Part shown: piece after piece, positions 35,632 through 47,196 of the stretch
How positions within the stretch are numbered: position 1 is the first letter of the stretch
How the letters are laid out: every line of letters starts with the position of its first letter
Assembly: GCA_020747065.1 (NCBI GenBank)
Contig: JAGMVK010000014.1
Coordinates: forward strand, 1,364,001 to 1,428,000
Source of the DNA: Cadophora sp. MPI-SDFR-AT-0126
Taxonomy: Eukaryota; Ascomycota; Leotiomycetes; Helotiales; Ploettnerulaceae
Direction of reading: 5' to 3'
Length of the DNA stretch: 64,000 bases
Position numbers and translations under genes: made by a program
Notes under the pieces: generated by a model
Database searches by the model: none
What the model was told of the DNA's origin: nothing
Seen by the model: only the letters and a program-made list of their open reading frames with translations

Positions 35632-36505
35632 ACTGGATATACGCACTTGCCGAGGCCAGTCGAATGGTAGGTTCTGATTTGTGGTTTCAAACGGTGGATT
35701 CCTTGGGTAAAAGCTGGTTGGCAGATCTTCAATCCTAGCCCAAGACCCCTGGGTGTACCAGTTGTAAAATAAAAGCTGGAGGTTGGTAGAGGCGGAGTAG
35801 AGGGGCGTATATTGAATTGCTGGAAGGCCTTAGAATGTTGCAGATCGTCTTATGGTTTGGAAAACGATTCAAGGCTAATTCGATGACCGGAGTATTCGTA
35901 GACGTTGGAGTGGAAAATGCGAGTTCGAGTCGAGTTCTTGGACTGATATTCCACACTTGACCATGAGCTTCGAGCTTCGAGCTTCCTGCTTTGTAAATAA
36001 GACGAGGCCACGCCCGCAAGAGCCAGCCTCAACCCCTCGCCAATCTTATCGCAGGTTATTCCGCTCCGAAAACCTAACCCGAAAGAATCTAGCAGATACC
36101 GAATATCGTTCCAGCAACACTCTCGCCCTTGTCTCTTCCCTCTCCTTTCTTCACAAAGAGCCCACCGCCCGTGGATATCTTCGAGCGCGCTCTTTGTTGC
36201 CTTTCGGATTCTTGTTGATGCCGAGGAGGAGAATCATTCTGCAGACGCTGTAACGACCTTAACGACCCGTGCAACGAATCTCCTTATATTTGAGCCGAAT
36301 TGAATCAGCAATCGATCAATCAATACCACACATTATCCAGGTACCATTCTAGTCTGCCCACGTCTCAAATCACGAAGGCGATACCACCACTGTTATAGCA
36401 TTCCGACTTCGACCATTCTTTACAGCACCGAATCTTGCACTCTGCGTCCCTCGAACTTCTCAACATCTCCAATTTCCGCGATCGGATAGATCCACTTCTG
36501 AAATT
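35632..36505. promoter_or_regulatory. Shared promoter of the Doa1-like and STRAP-like genes
   Basis: An 874-bp stretch between divergent start codons. Only short, overlapping frames occur. No specific operator could be recognised. Confidence 0.55.
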
Positions 36506-37771
36506 ATGGCCGGTCCCGATACTACCAAGGCTGCCGTCGCCGTTCCTCTCACTTGCCATGGTCATTCGCGACCAGTCACGCATCTCAGCTTTTCTGGATT
36601 TGTAGGAGAGGATGAATACTATATGATATCTGCTTGCAAGGGTATGCGATTCGCCGTGGAGAGAGTCGAGGAATCTGGCTAATGGAAGCAGATAATAATC
36701 CTATGCTTCGAGATGGGTTGACTGGCGATTGGTATGCTCTATGCGCCGAGGATGTACATCAAGTATTAATGTTGGCAGGATTGGAACCTTCTTTGGACAC
36801 AAAGGCGCCGTCTACCAAGCTCGACTTTCCCCTGATGCCCACACGGCAGCAACTGCTTCTGCAGATTTCACTGCGTGAGAGACTCGAAGAAAGAAAACAC
36901 ATAGCAGGACTAATTGCGCTACAGCAAAGTATGGGATACCTACTCTGGCGAGACTATCTGCACAATTCAACACAATCACATCGTTCGAGCTGTCGCATTT
37001 CCACCCGATTCCAGCACTTTTCTAGCGACAGGAGGAATGGAAAAGAAACTCCGAATCTTCGACCTTTCAGTTGTTGATGCGGTTTCTGCCCCTCAAGCAA
37101 ACGGTACACCAGTTGCGAACGGAGGAAATGGTCGCACACTTGTCAATGCCGATGCGGGTTTCGAGGTCGGTGTTGGTGTTCACAAGGGTACAATCAAGGC
37201 TATTGTCTGGACTCGGGACCCAAATGTCCTCGTTACGGCGGCAGATGATAAGGTGATCAGATGGTGGGACCTGAAGAATCGGACTGTGATCCAAGAGAAG
37301 GTTGTCACGGGCGATATTGGATCCTGCGAATTCACAAATGTCAAGGCTGAGCCAGGAGATATTGGTGGAGGTCTCCCAGTCTTGACAATTGCCGCTGGCA
37401 AGACTGTTTACTTCTACGGTGGAGTCGATGCTCGTACTTTGATCAAGAGCATTGATCTTCCATATGACGTTGCCAGTGTTGCATTGAACCCCGTTCAGCG
37501 ACGCTTCGTTACAGGAGGCGCAAAGGATACTTGGGCCAAGCTGTACGATTACGAGACTGAAACGGAGCTGGGTATGTTCACGTATCGCAGTCTTCGATAC
37601 ACCTGCTAACGAATCACAGATGTCCACAAAGGCCACCACGGTCCAATCTGGAGCATCAGCTACTCTCCTGACGGAAAGCTTTACTCTACTGGTAGCGAGG
37701 ATGGCACCATCAAGCTATGGAAGAATTGCGAGGGGGGATACGGCTTGTGGCGTGCAAACGGCACTGCTTAA
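36506..37771 (+). CDS. STRAP/Unrip-like WD40 protein
   Basis: Five exons: 36506-36641, 36692-36731, 36779-36874, 36925-37571 and 37620-37771; 356 residues, with phases consistent. It is built of seven WD40 repeats: [75 protein letters not shown], then repeats ending in [20 protein letters not shown] and GTIKLW. Length and repeat order match serine-threonine kinase receptor-associated protein (STRAP, also Unrip), an SMN-complex partner in animals. Fungal homologues are poorly studied. The first half is cut by four short introns, including a 40-nt second exon. Confidence 0.9.
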
Positions 37772-39223
37772 TCAACCCTTTTCAGCGCGTCGAGCATTTT
37801 CTCGTTGGAATACGAGATACGCCGAGCCATGCCACGCCATCCAAAGTCACATCATCTGGAGTTCATGGAGTTGATGCTGCATCTGTAATAATTTTCACAA
37901 TCCTTCTCCATCCTCCGTACTGGTCTGCATGAATCTGCGAGCGCGCGAGCGATGTTGTTGTTTCCCTCAGTCAAGCTAAGCGAGCAAACAGTAAAATAGA
38001 GAGCCAGATCCACGTCGACCAAAGCAAAAATGAAATATGATTTGATTTGACTTGATTTGATTCCGCGCGCGCGTAGCAGTAGTCGCATCTTGTGCTTACT
38101 TGTAACATCGCTTCAACAATAAGTCCTTGTAATTTACTGTTCAGTCATTGGTTAATAATAAATAATACATATAGATGCAGTTCCAGTGGTGCTAGCGTAA
38201 GTAACTACGTAACACCGCGAACACACACACACACATATACAGCGTACAGGTACGACCGAAATAAAGTTCAGTCGAACGCGAGATGATATTTTTCTAACCC
38301 TTTTTCCTGCGAGATTTTTCATTTTGTTTTCTGCTTCTTGTTCTGTGACTTTTCTCTTTTTGTTCCTCTTCTCTTCTCCCCACTCTTCCTCTCGCTTCCA
38401 TTACTTCCCTTCTCTTCTCTCCCCCTCTTCTCACTTCTAGTCGCCTACTCCGTTCCCACCCCCTCAACCCCCCAAGTTACAAACTCCCAGAAAGGCAAGA
38501 AAAAAGACCCATCCGCGTTGTCAACCGCCAAACAAGCATTCCCCTAATACCACTAGCGCCGATTCTGAAAGTATATTTGATTTGATGATTCATGATTCAC
38601 TTTCGCGTTTGTTTCTTGTCAGTCTATCAGTTGATCGATTAATTAATTAAGGTTTTGTTTGTTTGTCTAGCTAGATAATCTTACTTAGGTCTCCAAGATA
38701 CCAAGGTCCCCAGAATTCCAAGAGCCTGATGAATACTCTCCTCTTATTTCCTCTCGCGAGCTAGATTCTGTCTGTTTATTGAAGTACCAGACCGCGTGTC
38801 CAAGTTTTCGAAATCGTCTCTTCTAGATCTTCCTGACTGCTCCAAAACCAAGAGGGAGGGGATGGGATAGAGATGGAGATGTCCAATCCAAGGTCATGTG
38901 GTGTTGATTGGATGCTGGTCATGGAAGGTGATGGAGCGGGAGGCTCTGTCAGTTCGGTTCATTTGGTTCCAGAGGGTTCTTCGTAGCGGGTCGTTGATCT
39001 TGGTTTGATGAGATGTACTGCGGTTGCTGGTTGACGTGACGGACGGCCAGCTTTCTTTGATTCAGATCTGAGTTACTCCTTCGCTCCGGTTCTCATGCAA
39101 AAATAAAGCCAAAGTACGCCTCGCTTCGCTTCTCGAAATCCAAATCCAAACTCCCATCCAAATCATACAAAGCAATCTCCCTCTCAGCCGTTCAAAATCG
39201 TACAACCCGTTTTCCTCGCCCGC
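37772..39223. other. Convergent intergenic region with CT-rich tract, no gene seen
   Basis: About 1.45 kb. It contains a CG run near 38063-38072, an AC microsatellite near 38221-38234 and a strongly pyrimidine-rich stretch at about 38330-38440. No frame is convincing. Confidence 0.5.
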
Positions 39224-40507
39224 TCAATCACCATCCTTGGGCGGCAAAGTCTCCTGTGAATCAATCAACCTCGTCGTCTCCAGATCCGGAAACTCGCACT
39301 CTGTCAATCCTTCCACCGACCCCTTCCTACTAGCCTGCAACACACACCCCCAGAACCCATAATCGAACCTCTCACTCAACCTCTTCTCATCCACCAACCA
39401 CGGTTTCGTCGCGGCCGTGAAATGGATACTCCGCATGGGGAGCACGTTCGCGGCACTACACGCATAGTTCCGCGGCCACACGGAATTGTAGAACGGCATG
39501 ATTGCACACTCAAATTCAGGCCTCAAACCCTTTGGCGGGCCCTGCTTGCCACAGAGACAGTTGAGCAGTTCCTGCTCTGACTGCGCCCATTTCTGACTCA
39601 CGCACGAGGCGCCCTGGTCGTAGATCATCTCGAGGGCCGAGATGTGGAAGTAGCGGGATCCGCGCAAGAGGACCATCCCCCCGTTGATGCGGCCCCTGTC
39701 GCCGCAGTTGTTGAACTGGTCGGGCGCGGCGGCGACGGTGGTCTGCGGGTTGGACTCGTTGAAGATGAGGTGCAGGTCCGTGATGGCGATGGAGTCGGCG
39801 TCCATGAGGAGGATGCGCGGGTAGGCGTCGAAGGCCCAGGAGTGCACCTTGTTGAGGGCCACGAGCCAGGTTGCGAGGCCGGCTTCCATGAATTCGGGTT
39901 TCTCGATTCCGCGCAGGGCTTGGAAGCGGATGGGTACGACTTTGTTCAAGGCGGGCGTAGAGTCGAGGAGAGCGCAGTCTTTGGGGCTCTTGAAGGGATT
40001 GGCACGAGCGGTCCATTTGTACATCTCTTCGATGGAGTTCATGGCTGGATCGACGTATGTCACGTGTACGCAGGTCTTGTTGGCGAGGGCTTCAGGCTGA
40101 TTCAGCACGTTGCGGACGATGGAGCCGTATAATGCGAGGACACCTGTGCAGTGGCCATCTGGAGTGACGTGGATGACGACGGGATACTCGCAGCCCTCGA
40201 TGGTTGCTGATTTCGGTGTTGGGGCGCTGGGTTTGACGTGAACGTGTTTGCCTATTCCGCCAGAACCCTTTTCTGTGCCGTGATCGTAGGGAGGCTCGAG
40301 GACGGATTCGGGCTCATCGCTACCGGGTTCTGAGGACTCAGAATCGGAGTCGGATGAACCGGGATGAAGGAGTTCAGAGACTTTGTCGCCGACTTTTGTG
40401 GCGAGTGCGCTTTCAGATGCTTTGGTATAGTGTGCTGTTGCTAGGAGGAGGAGCATGAGTGCTGTTATCAGTCCGAGGACTATCATGCGCCTGGGTGGAA
40501 CGGCCAT
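39224..40507 (-). CDS. Type II membrane glycosyltransferase, GT8 (glycogenin-like) family
   Basis: Intron-free, 427 residues from the ATG at 40507. A short cytoplasmic N-terminus and one membrane helix (about 9-26) precede an acidic Ser/Asp/Glu stalk (50-75), as in Golgi enzymes. The catalytic domain begins near 105. It carries the nucleotide-sugar and metal-binding motif LLMDADS at about 233-239, an FNNCGDRGRINGG block, and GFWGCVLQ near the end. GT8-like enzymes transfer glucose, galactose or N-acetylglucosamine; the acceptor here is unknown. The GC-rich middle leaves long antisense open frames that are not genes. Confidence 0.85.
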   Translation of the reverse strand: MAVPPRRMIVLGLITALMLLLLATAHYTKASESALATKVGDKVSELLHPGSSDSDSESSEPGSDEPESVLEPPYDHGTEKGSGGIGKHVHVKPSAPTPKSATIEGCEYPVVIHVTPDGHCTGVLALYGSIVRNVLNQPEALANKTCVHVTYVDPAMNSIEEMYKWTARANPFKSPKDCALLDSTPALNKVVPIRFQALRGIEKPEFMEAGLATWLVALNKVHSWAFDAYPRILLMDADSIAITDLHLIFNESNPQTTVAAAPDQFNNCGDRGRINGGMVLLRGSRYFHISALEMIYDQGASCVSQKWAQSEQELLNCLCGKQGPPKGLRPEFECAIMPFYNSVWPRNYACSAANVLPMRSIHFTAATKPWLVDEKRLSERFDYGFWGCVLQASRKGSVEGLTECEFPDLETTRLIDSQETLPPKDGD

Positions 40508-42307
40508 TGCGATTTTGGATAAAATGCGAGCGATGCGAAAACACACCAAAAATTGCTGAGATACTGGATTATACTGGTTGAGAAACAGCAAGTAAATTCG
40601 AATATATCCAAAAGTGCGATACCCAAGATGGTGTGAATTGCGAAGAATGCGACTAAGAATTCACCAGATAGCGAACCAGCAGATAGCAGAGCAAACAATC
40701 AGCGAAGCGCGGAAACGAGACCTGTAGAAATAGGTACGAAACACTGATTAGGTCAGAAAAGACCACGTCGATGCATCCTGATGTTGGTTGGTTGGTTAGT
40801 TGGTTGTTGGGACTGAGAGAAAAAAAAAGTAGGTAGACAAGACAACCAACGAAGGGAGGAAGCGGTAGCAAGGGAGGGATAGTCTGCTACTTATACTACT
40901 AATCACTAGGTAGGTAAGGTATGAAAAAGGGAAACGAATCTTACGATGGGATCAAAGTGGGAATTTGATTTGATTTGACGGACAATTTTAAAGTTGTTCG
41001 GTACCAGGCGGGATGACCGCCCCGATTGGTGTCGAATGCGGTAAGGCTGATGTCAAAGTGCTGAGTGGATCCAGGTATCGTGAGATTAGGGGTCTTGCTG
41101 GCTCGAAGCTTGAATGGAGCTACTTATTCTCACGGAAAAAAAATTGGTATCAATGTAGTGTTTTTTTCTTGTGAAATTGCGACTCTGTTAATAGCAATGT
41201 ACGATGCCAACAAACAGGTGAGACGAGATCGTGTGGCGTCTGCATCCAAGCATTCTCGCCGCCGCCGCACATCACTTGTCGAGTCTTCTCCTCTTCTCGT
41301 ATTTGTTTGATGGGGCCAGATTCTGATTGGACTACGCCGTTGTCGTGCCGGTAATCGAGAGTGGTGCGCTCTCGTGTCAAATTTGCATGGGGCTAGGCCA
41401 GATAGTGGTACGGAAGTACAATAGCATTGTAATTCGCCTGCCTGCCCCCTCCGTATCTAGACGGACATCCATCTGGAGCATGGATATCGTACAGTCCAGG
41501 CTACTGGAAAGCTGAGCCACGATACCGTGTTGTTCCCGCGTTCCAACGATACGATGAATGCGATTTGGCGAGAAAGGGGCTGAGTGAGATGCCAAGGTGA
41601 TGGGCCGGACTGGACTGGATTTGTTGGCCCACGACTATTTTGGCAGCGAGAGCTTTGAGATCCTTCTCGCAAACCTTCACAGCGTTTGTATGTGTCTCTC
41701 CTCATTTCTCATTTTTGAGACATTGGTACCGCATTCAAAGTATCAAGCACTCTTGGGGGACCCTTCACTTGTCACATCGAAGGAAGCTTTTTCTTCGTCT
41801 GTTCTTGGCGTCTTCCTTTCTGCTCGGGGCCCGCTCCCCGCTATTCAGACTTCCCGAACTTTATTTCTTCGAGCGATCCTTGCTGCTTCGCTTGTTTGAG
41901 ATAATCAATTATGCTGGATGTGATTGGTGCAGAGAGAACAAAGGTTATGGAATGGGATCCAGTTCGGGCAAGTTACGGCCCAGGACGGAAAGTAAGCAAT
42001 TTGTGAGCACAACTGCGCAAGATTGAAGACGGAGATGTTGATGGCGCAGTTTGGTTTCTTTTGCTCGGAAATTCATGGAGTTGAGATGTCCTGTGTTTGT
42101 TCCTAAGCGATTCTTTCCCCAGGATAATTGGACGAAAGGAGCGATAATATGCCATCGGTGTTACTAATCATGAATTGATCTGCACTCGGGATGAGAAACC
42201 GAAAGCACATCACATCACATCACATCTCTGAGCTTCATTACACCATTAAGTAATTATATTCTTCTATTCCAATCCCTCATTATCATCCAACTCGACATCT
42301 CATCACA
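40508..42307. other. Intergenic, no gene seen
   Basis: About 1.8 kb with the promoter of the GT8 gene and the 3' region of the amidase gene. It contains a TTGG-type repeat at about 40790-40813 and an ACATC repeat near 42205-42229. No coding signal is seen. Confidence 0.5.
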
Positions 42308-44462
42308 TCAAAAAGTCTCACTTCCCGTCTTCGGCACCTTCAAAATCCCCGCCTTATTCAGCGCAGCTGCCAACTCGAACAGCATCCCATCACAACCCTT
42401 CGCGGCGACGATGTCGACTGTTACGGGGAGATATTCGGTCTTGAGGGTGATGGTCGATTGGTAGGATGCTTGGCCGACTGTGATGTGTTATGTTAGTTCG
42501 ATAGAACGATGTGAAGAGGAGAGAGCTGGAGGAGGGGAAGGGGCATGAGACTTACGAGGATACACGATGTCAGGGACACCAGCAAAGTTCGACACTCTCC
42601 CGATACTGAACCCCGTAGGAGCACCAGGGGCCCTGCTTCGCGTCAGCCATCTATCATCCACCTGTCTCATCTCACTAGAAAGGAAGAAACTCACGTCCGA
42701 TATGTATTCCTATAATTCGGACTCCCCGACGCCCCGGGATACAGCAAGATACTCTCACTACAACTGCTCTCACTCTTCAACACCACATTACTATTCCACC
42801 AGTCCGTAAAGACCGTCTTATTAGCCAACGCCTGCTCCTCCGCCGTCGCCGGGAAACTCTGTCCGTATGCCCAACGGGTCAATGGGACGGGGTTGATGAA
42901 CGGTCTGCGGCCGTCGTGAGCAGCCGCGTAGTCAGAGTAGAAGGGCAGTGTCAAGAGTCGGTATTGTTGCCGTGAGATCAGGATCGGGTAGACGGCGCCC
43001 ATGAATTGGGCGAGAGAGTTACCGCTTGCTTCGGCGGGGCGGGTGGAAGCCCAGAGGGTGTTGATGTCCAAGGCGCTGGTTGTGGCGTTTAGGAAGGTGG
43101 AAAGCTTGGTGAGGAAATCGAGGAGGATGGTCGCTGCTTCTGATGTCGCGGAGGTGGGGAAGCCGGTTGTGAGGATTTTCGAGGGGAACGAGGTGAAGTT
43201 GCTGTTGATGTTGTCTTTGTACATCGCCTTTGCGGCGGTGTGCCAGAGGAGGGGATCGCGCACTAGGAAGCCGGCTGTGTCCATGTCTGAGGAGAGGGGC
43301 ATGGTGTTGTCTAGGGAGACGAGGCCCGTGGATGGACGGTTCCCGTAGCACCCGTTTACACCTGACGGGCCGCGGATTGAACCACCTGTGTCGGATCCGA
43401 GTGTGAGGTCGAGCCACTCGTACGCGGCGATACCAGCTCCTGGGCCGGACGAGGAGGAAGATGGGTCTTGGTAGCCATCGCCTCGGGGGTTGAATGGGCA
43501 ATGGTAGTCGACCCAATCTGAAGTTGCAGACTCTCCATTTGCAAATTGCGAAGTCTTCATCTTACCAACAACGACGGCTCCTGCGTCGATAAGATTCTGG
43601 ACTGCTGTTGCGGTCTTGGAACGAGCGGGGTACAAGTCGAAGTATGCTCTATTTCCACAGCTCGTCTTGACACCAGCGATATCATAGATATCTTTGATAC
43701 CGACTCTTACACCAGCCAATGGCTTAGCAGCCGTCTTGGTAAAGTACAACTTCGACGGAACTCCAATCGTGACACTCTGGACTCCGCTAACAGAAGCAGA
43801 CAGCACAGAGAACGACCCATCAGTATTCGGCTTCAGCCCTTCCGTGAAAGCACCCTGGACATCGCTGTACAAGCGATAAGCCTGGTACACCTCACCAGTC
43901 GAAGTCGACATGAAGTACGGTCCAGCAGGGAGTTCAGTTCTCCAGCCCGTGATGCTGTAGCCTTGTGCTTCTACAGAACTCTGGTATGCGCGAGCCGACA
44001 TGAAGAGTTTAGTTCCGTACTCGGTGAGAGCTGCTCCGAGAGGGTATTTCACAGTCGCTGGCGCGGTACCACTGTGCTTGAGGTAGACAGCTATAATTCG
44101 TCAATTGGAATTCCAGATCCAAAATTCGGGAAAAGGAGGGGACGATGGCTCTTACCCTGCAAAAACCCGATATTGAAAACATCATCCGAAGCAGTGTAAT
44201 TCCCAGCAAGAGATCTAAACACTGCGCTCGTAAACGAACTACTCTTATCCTCCATGACAGTCAAAGGAATCAAATCCACGCCCGTAGTGGCAGCGCTCTT
44301 GAGCTGGTCTGCCGTTGCCGAGATGATGGATACCGGTTCCGGAGCAGCATAGTAAGTGATGCCATTGACCACGACCGTGTGTCCAGCTGGGGAGACAAGA
44401 GCTGTGGCATAGGCCGTCAAAGACAGAGCTGCGAGTGCAGCTCGGAGGAGTCGGAATGCCAT
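42308..44462 (-). CDS. Secreted amidase-signature family protein
   Basis: Four exons: 44462-44156, 44090-42695, 42632-42556 and 42477-42308; 649 residues, phases consistent. A signal peptide is evident (LLRAALAALSLTAYATA, about 4-20). Residues about 30-200 form an N-terminal domain not part of the amidase fold. The amidase-signature core follows, with GVRVGIKDIYDIAGVKTSCG holding the catalytic lysine (about 236), SSSSGPGAGIAA (about 313) and GSDTGGSIRGPSGVNGCYG holding the two serines of the Ser-cisSer-Lys triad. The C-terminal exon has LKTEYLPVTVDIVAAKGCD, as in the family. Substrates of secreted fungal amidases of this type are mostly unknown. Extra N-terminal domains of this size are found in several fungal members. 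Confidence 0.88.
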
Positions 44463-46163
44463 TCTTTCTCTGTGCCGTAGGAAGCTTCACTTGAAGCCTT
44501 CTCTCCTAGCCAGGGGGGAGAGGAGGATATATACGACAAGCCATACATAGAAAATGCACTTCCATATTTCTTCTTCTCCGCTCTCCCTCCCACCTTTGAC
44601 ATATTGAGCTATGCAGATTCAGGTCTCCGCCGTACATGCACTGTTTTATTGATTGCTCATCTCAAGCTCAGGAACGAACAAAAGCTATGGTAGGTTACCC
44701 TGGTCGAAAGCTCGGTTCCTGCATGCATAATGGGACGGGATGGGCTTGATAGAGGTACTCGAACGGTGCGTTGGTAAGTGCTGTTCCAGTAGGTGGGCAG
44801 CGATAAGGGACGATTCTGCACATGGACTGTACTAGTTAGTTATTTTGAGTTCTGTCTAGACGAGGCTTGCATGGAAGATGGATGGTTCGGATGGGATGGG
44901 TTTGAACCCCACTGAGGAGATGGTGGAGATTGGCATGGGTCTATCTCCACAGATACAGAAGATCGATATCTAGAGCCTCGAGGATGTTTGAAGCATATTT
45001 TCCAGCTCTTCCGATTCCGGTTTGTTTCTTTTTCAAGCTTTACTCGGGAAAACCTCCAGAACTCTCGTGAAGTAAAGAACCCACAACCCATCATAGTCGG
45101 CACACACCGTTGTGTTCCGATGACCGAGTCGTTCGAAGCTCGCAACTACTTGATTGTTGAGGCTGAAGATAAGCACCCAATCTCGATTTCTCAAAGATGG
45201 GGTATATTTCTTACGTCCCATCAATTTCAACCATCGGGCCATCCGACATTGTGGTTCGGAGTTCTTGGCATGATAAGAGAGATCTTCCTCCTTCCCGATT
45301 GAGCATGGAGGGGTAGATTTGACGATGGTGGGGCTGTCTGGTCATGGATCTCGCAGATTTAATTCGGATCCTTCGCTTCTATCCGGGAATGTCAGATTCT
45401 TGTTTTGGCTACAGAGGTACCATTTATGTACGATACCGATGGCTTGGATGGATGTGTCAGGATGTGTTGTTCGTGGGTTCTTTTCGGGAAGGGGATTTGC
45501 ACTTTGAGGGGGGCTTTGGCTTCGATGGTTAGTAAGTGGGTTGAGGTTCCGGGAATTCGGATGATGGGTTTCCTGAGATCTATTTGATGGAAAGTGAGAA
45601 GGTGAGGAGATTGTATTTATTCAGCGGCTTTGTTACTATCTCCGTCGTATTGTCGCTTTTATTGATGTAAGTTAAGCCTGGCTCGATATATTCTGCTTTG
45701 GTTCTAAGTGCTTTATCATTCTATGGCTTCGTTGAATAACAAAGGCGTTGATATTTCCACAAGCTCTATTTAAGTCGATTCTTGTACTTTATCTTCTAAA
45801 TAGTCAGGGAGTAGAGCACGAAATGTTTGTTCCTATCGTCGAATGCTTTTTGCCTTTGGGTTTAAACCTCATGCGGATCTCATCGCACTTCATGATCCCG
45901 TCCGTGGTCAACATGGCCGTTTCACATGAGTGATGAGGTCTCGCTGTTGGCTAAACCATCAATAATGCCAAGCTCATAGTGAGATCTCCATTGCTTGAAA
46001 AGAGGCACTATGGAAATACTAACTGTATCGCAGATAGTCCATCGCTGCTAGGTCCATGCTCGCTTGTGCAAGTTTACGGCTTCTAAGTCACGATCTTGCT
46101 TCTCAACGTAAAGCACTTCATCATCAAAGCAATGATGATTTCCGTCCTTCCCGCCAGTCAGCC
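44463..46163. other. Intergenic, no gene seen
   Basis: About 1.7 kb with the promoter of the amidase gene. The stretch 45300-45600 has long open frames in more than one phase but no recognisable protein. It is left uncalled. Confidence 0.45.
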
Positions 46164-46721
46164 TCACATAACACCACAGCCCGCAATTCTCTCCCACAAA
46201 CTCCTTCCTCGTCTCCTCTCCTCACTCACATCAGCTCTTTCAACATCTCCATCTCCATTCCTTGCCCTACTCCTCTCTCCACCTTCACTCCCCTCACCAT
46301 ACTTCCCCTCCTCAATCCCAAACCCCAACCTCCCATCCACACCCACCACAAACCCCTTGTACCTCGCCAAGTACAACTCCGCCGCCGCTCTCTTCCCGGG
46401 ATCCCTTACACCCAAAATATAAAACTGCATCGCCTGTCGTCTCTCCCGCGACATGCCGGATTCGAGTTCTCGTCTGAGTTTGACGATGTCGTGGTTCAGG
46501 AAGGGCGTGTGGCTCTGGGGGGTGCCGAGGGTGGTGAGGGCGCGGGTCAGTTTGGTGAGGGTTGAGGGGCGGAGGGTGGTGGGTTGTTGATGGGAGGGTG
46601 TGATGTAGAGGGGTGGAAGGGAGGAGTGTTGGGTTTGGGTGTGGAATATGTGGATGCAGGAGGGTTGGTGGTGATGTTGATGAGAGGGAGATGGGTGAGG
46701 TTGTTTCGTTAGGAGGTCCAT
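46164..46721 (-). CDS. Small hypothetical protein
   Basis: A 185-residue frame from the ATG at 46721 (MDLLTKQPH); an ATG 90 bp further upstream is also in frame. The N-terminus is His/Pro/Ser-rich. The middle (about 95-140) has RRELESGMSRERRQAMQFY and KRAAAELYLARYKGFVVGVD, which look like a small amphipathic helical domain. The C-terminus is Arg/Glu/Gly-rich. No family is recognised. The ordered middle segment argues for a real gene, but the composition of the rest keeps the call tentative. No signal peptide is seen. Confidence 0.45.
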   Translation of the reverse strand: MDLLTKQPHPSPSHQHHHQPSCIHIFHTQTQHSSLPPLYITPSHQQPTTLRPSTLTKLTRALTTLGTPQSHTPFLNHDIVKLRRELESGMSRERRQAMQFYILGVRDPGKRAAAELYLARYKGFVVGVDGRLGFGIEEGKYGEGSEGGERSRARNGDGDVERADVSEERRRGRSLWERIAGCGVM

Positions 46722-47196
46722 TTTGTCGGAGGGAGTTGAAAGGCTTGTGTTGGATGGTTCTTGTTTTCTCGGTAGCTTATCTCTGGCAAGTATGGATGTC
46801 TGATCAGAGATGCAGCGTTGAGTCTTCATGTGGTGGCGGAGCACTTGAAAGTTTCGGAATCATTGTTTTAGCAAGAGACCGCCGTTGGAGAAGAAAGCAC
46901 TTATTGGAGGACTTATGTTGTGATTCACGTCCTGGATTCAGGTCCTGGTCCATCTCCAAGTGAATGGAATAAATGTGGCACCTCGGGTACCTGTAGGTCT
47001 CCCTGTACCTCCACTTGCTCTATCATGACACGAAGGTAAGTTGGCAATACGGCTCGCTCTGACAGCGTGCTTGACATTTCCGCGGTCCGAGACACTTAAT
47101 CTTTGTCGAAGTAAGGTCCAAGCAATCAGTGGGAGAGGCATCGGGCCATCTGATAGAAATTTCCGAGCAAATATACTTCACTACAATGCCCGCTCC
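46722..47196. other. Short intergenic region, no gene seen
   Basis: About 475 bp between the small hypothetical protein and the 3' end of the DUF2235 gene. Nothing recognisable is present. Confidence 0.5.

Noticed and set aside
39516..40132. Open frames overlapping the GT8 gene on both strands
   Set aside because: GC-rich shadows of the GT8 coding sequence; composition dominated by Arg, Pro, Gly and Val.
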